This document shows positions 61,401 through 64,000 of a stretch of DNA of 64,000 bases, piece by piece. The notes beneath the pieces were generated by a model, which saw nothing but the letters and a program-made list of their open reading frames with translations, was not told the origin of the DNA and ran no database searches. Source of the stretch: Saccharina japonica (lineage: Eukaryota > Sar > Phaeophyceae > Laminariales > Laminariaceae); the NCBI GenBank assembly GCA_008828725.1, contig MEHQ01003017.1:124001-188000 (forward strand), read 5' to 3'. The translations under genes were made by a program, and so were the position numbers. How positions within the stretch are numbered: position 1 is the stretch's first letter; each line of letters opens with the position of its first letter.

Positions 61401-61852
61401 GTATCTCATAACGGCAGGCTAGATCATCTGCTATCTACAGGATCTAGTGCTGTAGATCGTCATGTGTCCGATGCGTGAAACGTTTATTAGATTTACGGAC
61501 GGGGTGGTATGTCCCGAAGTTCATGGGAGGTCGGTGAAGCGGCACCCAGAAAAATACAATTGCGCGGCGCGTGCAGTTTCCAAAAACCTAGCCGCAATTG
61601 CAGGCCGTTAGACTCGACCGTTAGACCTGTTTGGGTTGAGAAGATGCAAGGCAAACCAGCAGCATGCTGACGGCGCTCCTTTTTTCATGTTGGCACTGTC
61701 TTCGTTGGGCAATCGCATCCGTGACTTTTGCTGTGCGTGTTCCTGGCCGTGACCGAGCAGGCTTACGATGCCAGCATGTCTTCCCAGATGCGCAAGTACA
61801 TCGCGCTGTGCATCTGGCTGCACCTTGTCATGGCCAGAATTTTCTTCGCCAA
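43362..61852 (+). CDS. CSC1/OSCA/TMEM63-like mechanosensitive cation channel, partial
   Basis: Fourteen exons (entries below) join in one frame to 550 codons plus 2 nt. OSCA/TMEM63 proteins are osmo- or stretch-gated cation channels of plasma or internal membranes, with an N-terminal helix pair, a cytosolic RRM-like domain and a 7TM channel region. Visible here: FGIGVGLYYRQ and a helix at about residues 33-50; a second helix 86-102 after GVPDLIV; the family hallmark QQTPQDYT at 117-124; the cytosolic domain to about 318 (DLPRAPG, FKKYGEIVF, AYITFDNEQAQRDCL, EPSEVLWEHLD); helices at about 324-342, 349-373 and 388-405; IADAFTAPLIRL; AEMNVFFQGAFWNLAERYTD; and FYSAIVPTGLI...YWVDKY with RRPP. The C-terminal part of the family is missing, so the gene should continue past 61852 and probably past the window. 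The ATG at 43362 directly follows an acceptor-like AG, so it could start translation or lie inside the protein. Confidence 0.9.
44353..44462 (+). CDS. Channel gene exon 2 (residues 40-76)
   Basis: 110 bp, phase 0 to 2. Acceptor GCTTTCCCTGAAG, donor ACTAG before GTAAGC. Encodes VILICSLVYIPSM and SSSPVFLRGTAVDATR. The family pattern LRGTAVDATR-DDLS confirms the join to exon 3. Confidence 0.88.
45223..45368 (+). CDS. Channel gene exon 3 (residues 76-125)
   Basis: 146 bp, phase 2 to 1. Acceptor GACCCGGTTCAG, donor TACACCG before GTGCGA. Encodes NGVPDLIVTLLLVVFSVVSR, the second helix, and the AQQTPQDYT hallmark that opens the cytosolic domain. Confidence 0.92.
45430..45511. repeat. GTT/GGT trinucleotide tract
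   Basis: TTGTTGTTGTTG, then about 13 GGT units. Confidence 0.95.
45735..46066 (-). mobile_element. SINE-S copy with head (intron 3)
   Basis: Minus-strand head with GTCTAACTGGTAGCCACG (A box region) and GAGGGTTCGATTCTCCCC (B box region), full body, and ending GGGATGGACAAAAACAAAAAC. The best complete copy, antisense to the host gene. Confidence 0.8.
46067..46155 (-). mobile_element. Element G copy 6 (intron 3)
   Basis: A run, then CAGCTGTGAGATCGAGGA, TTTCGTCGAAACTCATC and TTTGCAAGCTGAGTG. It directly abuts the SINE-S head. Confidence 0.7.
46545..47315. mobile_element. Element L copy 2 (intron 3)
   Basis: Same block-spacer-block structure as 33200-33780: GAGTACTCGGAGTA arrays around a spacer with CGCCAGTCACATGCTCCCAG and GAATGACGGCCGAGTC. 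CGGAGTATACTCCG-type palindromes occur throughout. Confidence 0.75.
47553..47677 (+). CDS. Channel gene exon 4 (residues 125-166), GC donor
   Basis: 125 bp, phase 1 to 0. Acceptor TGCTGCTGAAG, donor CTCAAG before GCGAGG. Encodes CIHDLPRAPGLTNPDIYHDK and FKKYGEIVFIAICLKNGKLL. GT alternatives downstream put exon 5 out of frame and into a stop, so a GC-AG intron is the best model. Confidence 0.85.
47678..49268 (+). other. Intron 4
   Basis: GC-AG intron of 1,591 bp. Contains two N-family repeats (48390-48575: CTAATTCGAAGTGCTTTGTC and CACTAATTCCAAGCAGTTTG). No other gene. Confidence 0.75.
49269..49367 (+). CDS. Channel gene exon 5 (residues 167-199)
   Basis: 99 bp, phase 0 to 0. Acceptor TTCTCTCCCGCAG, donor ATCCAGAAG before GTGGGT. 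Encodes TVAKKRVIEHKINALDAHRK, a charged helix of the cytosolic domain. Confidence 0.85.
49368..50177 (+). other. Intron 5 with a 54-bp tandem repeat
   Basis: Three 54-bp units (49521-49680: TCTCCACAAGGAGTCAGATG, then TTGGTGATCTTGGATTCGGC) and a TGTCTGTCTG tract near the acceptor. The repeat is an open plus frame of 18-residue units but has no start codon in that frame. Confidence 0.75.
50178..50252 (+). CDS. Channel gene exon 6 (residues 200-224)
   Basis: 75 bp, phase 0 to 0. Acceptor CGTGCCGTCTTTAG, donor GCCACGAAG before GTAATT. Encodes AHRTTADLKNWQAWLQTKLG. It carries no invariant family motif, so support is splice sites, phase and position. Confidence 0.7.
50253..51268 (+). other. Intron 6
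   Basis: Contains a D-family fragment near 50905-50970 (GCGCTCAGCGAGGAACGCCA) and a TTTG microsatellite (51191-51222) close to the acceptor. No other gene. Confidence 0.7.
51269..51407 (+). CDS. Channel gene exon 7 (residues 225-271)
   Basis: 139 bp, phase 0 to 1. Acceptor GTTTTGCGCAG, donor GAAACAG before GTCTGG. Encodes DYLEKSLEDTAQRLKGLAEG and RAYITFDNEQAQRDCLKSVE, part of the RRM-like cytosolic fold. Confidence 0.9.
51408..52910 (+). other. Intron 7 with a MITE-A variant
   Basis: 1,503 bp. Contains a CATACATA tract and MITE-A copy 15. Plus and minus frames in it are motif-free. Confidence 0.75.
52019..52174. mobile_element. MITE-A copy 15 (variant, intron 7)
   Basis: TTACGGGGGAACATTCATAC, with a CATACATA expansion near the left end. 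The right end ATTAGCCCACCCGGAATAG resembles that of copy 1. Confidence 0.65.
52911..53055 (+). CDS. Channel gene exon 8 (residues 271-319)
   Basis: 145 bp, phase 1 to 2. Acceptor TTGCTTTCAAACAG, donor TGCAGACG before GTATGT. Encodes LWADKLARIRKTDVNQEAVI and NEAEEPSEVLWEHLD, the conserved end of the cytosolic domain. Confidence 0.92.
53155..53450 (+). mobile_element. Element F copy (intron 8)
   Basis: AACATTGGACAGATGATATA at the left, a GATCTGTAT array, GTTGCCGGGTGGGATCCGTA, TTTCTTGGATTGGATCTGTA, and ATGTCTGAAATGTGAAACC at the right. Confidence 0.8.
53619..53745 (+). other. Possible cryptic or poison exon in intron 8
   Basis: 127 bp between a good acceptor (CCACCTTCCTTGCAG) and a near-consensus donor (GATAT before GTAAGT). 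Joined to exon 8 in phase, it reaches a TAG after nine codons and shifts exon 9 out of frame, so its inclusion would truncate the protein. Alternatively, it is chance. Confidence 0.4.
54076..54239 (+). CDS. Channel gene exon 9 (residues 319-374)
   Basis: 164 bp, phase 2 to 1. Acceptor GTGTGCGAGATAG (weak pyrimidine tract), donor CTCCATCG before GTGAGA. Encodes the helix pair MVSGFFSAMFVVAGFFVL and WFAAIFIALINAMLPAVI, the start of the channel region. Confidence 0.92.
54319..54545. mobile_element. Long-TIR MITE (intron 9)
   Basis: GCATTACGGCCCATATTAAC and CAATTTGGAAAAATAAAAAA-TCAAATTCGCTTTTCATTGG at the left are answered by complementary sequence at the right (ACCAATGAGAAGCGGATTTT, then GGGCCCTTACGGC). 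The TIRs are about 90 bp, leaving a loop of about 50 bp. The only copy seen here. Confidence 0.8.
54885..54962. mobile_element. MITE-C copy (intron 9)
   Basis: CTAGGCGGAAGCGTAAGGAC-CGTTGGG at the left, CAAACGGTGCTTATATTTAC-GGCC at the right. Confidence 0.6.
55030..55545 (+). mobile_element. Element E copy 1 (intron 9, plus)
   Basis: Runs from CGTCGGTTGGCGAAGACGCT through GGCGGTCACCAAGGCTGGCG, AACCTTTGCTCCGCACAAGG, GGCGCTTCGCGCTTGGTGC and CCCGGCATTGTAGGGATGCG to CATGCATGAAAATGAAGTAC. It matches 59805-60395 in reverse complement along its whole length. A short frame common to both copies reads VRHPRGSYIV. Confidence 0.85.
55881..56017 (+). CDS. Channel gene exon 10 (residues 374-419)
   Basis: 137 bp, phase 1 to 0. 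Acceptor TCTTTCCCATCGGCAG, donor CTTCAACAG before GTGGAG. Encodes GSMMLKLVLARGVNSAFLLF and ends DSDTLQQ. The EEHKSLTH linker after the LTLSI helix matches the family. Confidence 0.92.
56410..56755 (-). mobile_element. Element F copy (intron 10, minus)
   Basis: CACCCCGGACAGGCC then CATCTACAGAT at the left; ACAGATCCAACTCAGGAAAC, GCAGATTATACGGCTC and GCAACATGAGCTAGC inside. A MITE-C interrupts it at 56462. Confidence 0.8.
56462..56544. mobile_element. MITE-C copy, nested in element F
   Basis: TACCACTCTGGGCCGGAATA-TAAGGACC at the left and GGTCCTTATATTTGCGCCCA-GAGTGGTA at the right: an 83-bp element whose ends are almost perfectly complementary. The cleanest copy in the window and probably the youngest. 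Confidence 0.85.
56827..56884 (+). CDS. Channel gene exon 11 (residues 420-439)
   Basis: 58 bp, phase 0 to 1. Acceptor CTGGCAAAACTTAAG, donor CTTACGAACG before GTAAGC. Encodes ILSILIADAFTAPLIRLTN. The smallest exon, but the IADAFTAPLIRL motif is strongly family-like. Confidence 0.9.
57155..57375 (+). mobile_element. D-family repeat copy (intron 11)
   Basis: CCAACAATAAACGCCTACTA, GGATTTAGTGTGGCGCTCG, TTATTTCTTGTTCGTGGGCC, matching 34340-34580. Confidence 0.65.
57415..57648. mobile_element. Element H (intron 11)
   Basis: TGCTACGGTAGAGG at the left and its inverse CCTCTATCGTAGCA at the right. Both sides are flanked by AGCAGGCATTGTAT, possibly a long target duplication or an older repeat. Confidence 0.7.
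57770..58530 (+). mobile_element. Element F copy with an expanded 20-bp array (intron 11)
   Basis: TCCACACATGGGGACAGATC at the left, GTCTGGTGGGAGCCATGTAG and CCTAAGTTGGACCTGTACTA inside, then about 500 bp of TCTATCTGTAGATGATATGA-type units (58010-58510), ending ATGTCCGACGTGTGC. The family core is about 270 bp, so the array has more than doubled this copy. Confidence 0.85.
58685..58797 (+). CDS. Channel gene exon 12 (residues 439-476)
   Basis: 113 bp, phase 1 to 0. Acceptor GTGTCTCGTTAG, donor ACGGACATG before GTGAGG. Encodes VVDLLGRKLVGSRAKTQAEM and NVFFQGAFWNLAERYTDM, highly family-like. Confidence 0.93.
58950..59230 (-). mobile_element. Element F copy (intron 12, minus)
   Basis: GTACAGATCCCACCCACGAA, GCAAATTATACCGTTCCCGC, GGCAACATACC, and TGTTCGATGTTGTGCAGG at the right. 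Diverged but full length. Confidence 0.7.
59805..60395 (-). mobile_element. Element E copy 2 (intron 12, minus)
   Basis: Reverse complement of 55030-55545: GTACTTCATTTTCATGCATG, AAGCGCGAAGCGCC, CCTTGTGCGGAGCAAAGGTT, CGCCAGCTTTGGTGACCGCC and AACCGACG in that order. Its outer part (CCGTAGTCGTATGACCATAG to CGGGACGGAGCACGT) is duplicated in tandem (59815-59985). Confidence 0.85.
60471..60602 (+). CDS. Channel gene exon 13 (residues 477-520)
   Basis: 132 bp, phase 0 to 0. Acceptor TACTTTGCCCTCAG, donor CCACCG before GTGAGG. Encodes VFVGLFYSAIVPTGLIVTAV, then YWVDKYSLMRLWRRPP, a conserved channel helix and loop. Confidence 0.94.
60755..60880 (-). mobile_element. Element G copy 7 (intron 13)
   Basis: A run, CAGCTGTGAGATCGAGGA, TTTCGTCGAAACTCCATC, a duplicated CATCTTTGCAAG, TACTTCGATCGCGCG and TGTCCTCATGCAT. 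The most complete copy. Confidence 0.75.
61190..61480 (+). mobile_element. Element F copy (intron 13)
   Basis: TTCCACATATCACAGACAGA at the left, a GATCTGTAT array, a CTATTAATAG scar (61304-61313), GTTGCCGGGTGGGATCCGAA, TTTCTTGGGTTGGATCTGTA, and GTGTCCGATGCGTGAAACG at the right. Confidence 0.85.
61761..61852 (+). CDS. Channel gene exon 14 (residues 521-551), last seen
   Basis: 92 bp, phase 0 to 2. Acceptor GTGACCGAGCAG, donor TTCGCCAA before GTGAGT. Encodes AYDASMSSQMRKYIALCIWL and HLVMARIFFA, a membrane helix. Good donor and open phase show that the gene continues. Confidence 0.88.
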
Positions 61853-62019
61853 GTGAGTGGGTCGATGTTGTTGGTTGAGGCTCAAAGGCATTGGAGATAT
61901 GCAAATTTTGAGGCGTGCTCTCGGCAGAAAATGCTCGTCGTACGGCGCTCGCACCGCCGCTCTTTGAAGGGAAAACGAGCCGCCGTGCGAAGGCCACGAA
62001 GGTTTTGAAATATTTCACA

Positions 62020-62345
62020 CTTCGGAGTGACAATCATTTCCCGTTCCGCGGTCTAGATATTTTAGGGAAGATGATCTGTATGATCTGTATGATGTGTATG
62101 ATCTGTATGATGTGTATGATGTGTATGATGTGTATGATCTGTATGATCTGTATGATCTGTATGATCTGTATGATCTGTATGATCTGTATGATCTAGCTCA
62201 TGTTGCCGCGTGGGAAACGTATTATCTGCATGATATCGGACAGGTTTCCTGGGTTGGATCTGTATACACAGAACCTGCGCAGCATACCATAACGGCAGGC
62301 TAAGGCCTAGATGATCTACCTGTAGATGATCTGTCTTTCGCGTGA
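62020..62345 (+). mobile_element. Element F copy with ATGATCTGT array
   Basis: TATTTCACACTTCGGAGTGA at the left, about 14 ATGATCTGT units (62071-62194), GTTGCCGCGTGGGA, TTTCCTGGGTTGGATCTGTA and AACGGCAGGCTAAGG. The 9-bp period produces artefactual MIC/DLY-repeat frames. Confidence 0.8.
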
Positions 62346-63310
62346 AAGGGTCGCCGGGGTTTTCGCTCCAAAACGCAACACTGTAGCTGTAAGCTCAGCG
62401 CGTAGTGTTGTAGACAAGCATAGTTAGCTGCTGTGGCGAATATGCCTTGGAGAAATATGGACTCTCGCACTTGACAAATCAAGAATTTCGGCGGCAAATT
62501 CGCTGCGGATAAGGAGTCTGTCTCGGAGGTATATTCATGCATAACGTAAAAGTGGTGGCGCGTGCCGGGAATAACGGGCTGGAGTTTTCCAACCCGCTGT
62601 GTTCGCGCTCGCTCCGGAGTAGCTACAGCCCAAAAGGGGCCTAGCGCGACAAGTACTCTCTGCCCTCTTGTGTTGTTGGAAGATGGTATATTATAATGTA
62701 TGTGCCGTGCGGGCAGCGTCAAGGTTGGAAACAGAAGCAGCCCACGGCGTTATAAACAGCCACAAATGTTTTGGGCAGTTTTTACACGTGGAAGCCACGT
62801 ATCGCTATGCACAGGTCGATGTGAAAAAGTCGGAAACAGAAAGCATCTCCCGAATGTTTTTTGAGCAGTTTTCACGCGTTGAACTACAGTACGTTGCTAA
62901 GTATATACCAGGTTCAGGCCTGTGACCGGTGCTGCAAGCGGCCGTCTTGACGAGCCGTGCTTTTGTTAACCTTTCGCTGCGTTGCGGAACGAGGCGTCTT
63001 TCCGTCTGCTTTGCGCGAAAGGGGCGCCGATTAAACCGTCTGCGCTTTTGGGCCGAGCGGAATGGTCGATAGCTGATGCCGGGGGCCGTTGTTGTCGTTT
63101 TTTTTTTTTACATACTTGGCGAAGTACAGTTGCAATGCGTGATTTCGATTCTGCAGTAGTCGCGTGCTTGGTTACTGCTTGGAGTGCCGTTTTGGTCAGT
63201 AGAACTCACAACTTGTTCGATGTTGTCCGGACACTACTGTTGACGCACACTCGTGTCTGACACGAACAGGACTAAAACCGTAGACAATGGTTTGTTGGAT
63301 CTGGTTGGAT

Positions 63311-63324
63311 GAGGGTTAGGGTTA
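63311..63324 (+). repeat. Interstitial TTAGGG remnant
   Basis: GAGGGTTAGGGTTACGG. Confidence 0.5.
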
Positions 63325-63554
63325 CGGCCAGTTACATTCGTATCGTATACATTGACCCTCAACCATAAGTATCGAACATGTTGTACAGTGACCCTCATTT
63401 TGGTGTGCGGCGGACTTTGGCGCGTGAAGGCGATTCGCGTAGCACGTTCACGGATTACATGCTGCGATGCTGCACCGCTCGCTCACAGTGAAAACGACAG
63501 ACATGTACCACGGACAGTGAAAACGACACTCCATCAGAAAACGATGACACGGCA

Positions 63555-63850
63555 CTCAAACCTTGCGGAGGTCGGACAGGTTACGATCTAGATCATCTAC
63601 AGATCATACATATCATCTACAGCTCATACAGATCTTCTACACACTAACTTGCCGTTATTACATGCTGTCGAGGATCTTGCTTAGTACAACCCAGGAAATA
63701 TGTACTGCATATCACGCAGATTATACGACTCCCACTCGGCAACATGAGCTAGATCATACAGATCATACAGATCATACAGATCAGGAATATATCTGCTCTG
63801 AAGGATCTATATGATGATCTATCTGTAGATGATCTGTTCGATGTGCAAAA
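63555..63850 (-). mobile_element. Element F copy (minus)
   Basis: GGAGGTCGGACAGGTTACGA at the left, ACAACCCAGGAAATATGTAC, GACTCCCACTCGGCAACAT, ATCATACAGATCATACAG array, and GATCTGTTCGATGTGCAAA at the right. Confidence 0.75.
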
Positions 63851-64000
63851 ATCTTTCGTGTAAGGGGTTGCAACTTTCTTGCCACAGAGGACGCAGGAGT
63901 CTTACCGCGATTTCAAGTAAAGGATAAATATATAATCAAGACGAGGATATTGGCATATGCCTTTTGGACTCATGCGTCCCCTGCAAAAACCCATAAAAAG

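Larger units (their letters stand above)
60603..61760 (+). other. Intron 13 with elements G and F
   Basis: 1,158 bp. Element G on the minus strand (60755-60880), a MITE-C end (61141-61190) and element F on the plus strand (61190-61480). Confidence 0.8.
61853..64000 (+). other. Probably intron 14 and beyond; next exon not found
   Basis: I looked for a phase-compatible exon encoding the usual end of the family and found none. Contents: element F (62020-62345), an unassigned stretch with motif-free frames (62346-63555, for example 62668-62925), a TTAGGG remnant (63311-63324) and element F (63555-63850). An acceptor-like TTTCTTGCCACAG at 63874-63886 leads to a stop within a few codons. Confidence 0.55.

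Noticed and set aside
61608..62033. 141-codon minus frame
   Set aside because: It is the antisense shadow of exon 14.
62071..62196. MIC- and DLY-repeat peptides
   Set aside because: They are translations of a 9-bp microsatellite in element F, with the same at 53.2 kb.
62668..62925. Possible exon 15 of the channel gene
   Set aside because: No acceptor in the needed phase, and the peptide does not resemble the family.
63887..63935. Possible exon after TTTCTTGCCACAG
   Set aside because: Joined to exon 14 in phase it stops within about 13 codons and has no family similarity.

Overview
The window is a repeat-saturated eukaryotic nuclear region with one well supported gene. GT-AG (once GC-AG) introns, exons of 58-164 bp separated by introns of about 0.8-2.2 kb, interstitial TTAGGG repeats, a tRNA-headed SINE and many short inverted-repeat elements all argue against a prokaryote or organelle. 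The gene product most resembles the protist, oomycete or algal form of the OSCA/CSC1/TMEM63 family. A photosynthetic stramenopile, perhaps a brown alga, is my best guess, but this is inference and nothing in the sequence proves it.

Layout. 1-6.2 kb: a 1,717 bp segment present twice, base for base (1-1717 and 2978-4694). The first copy ends exactly at the only N (1718), followed by a GACGGG minisatellite. A possible Q-rich minus-strand gene lies here, with two phase-matched candidate exons at 5278-5752. 6.2-41 kb: no gene that I can support. This part is a mosaic of small TIR elements (MITEs), a tRNA-derived SINE, minisatellites, tandem duplications and homopolymers. 41.6-41.9 kb: a weak two-exon minus-strand candidate. 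43.36-61.85 kb: fourteen phase-consistent plus-strand exons (1,652 nt, 550 codons plus 2 nt) of a CSC1/TMEM63-like mechanosensitive or osmosensitive cation channel. The 3' exons, which carry the last membrane helices, are not seen and probably lie beyond the right edge. 61.85-64 kb: more repeats, probably the next intron.

Repeat families named in this annotation. MITE-A: about 115-140 bp, termini TTACGGGGGACC, TA target, often CTAG. MITE-C: 80-95 bp hairpins, termini TACCACTCTGGGC. Element F: about 270 bp, imperfect TIRs and ATGATCTGT arrays inside. Element E: about 500-580 bp, two full copies in opposite orientation inside the channel gene. Element G: about 110 bp ending in poly-T. SINE-S: tRNA-like head. 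Several less frequent families are described in place.

The most interesting signals are a recurrent 10-bp palindrome, CTATTAATAG, found seven times and mostly inside other repeats, which has the form expected of MITE-A excision scars at CTAG sites; a MITE-C copy whose core has expanded into a 42-bp satellite; and an inverted pair of element E copies flanking exons 10-12 of the channel gene.
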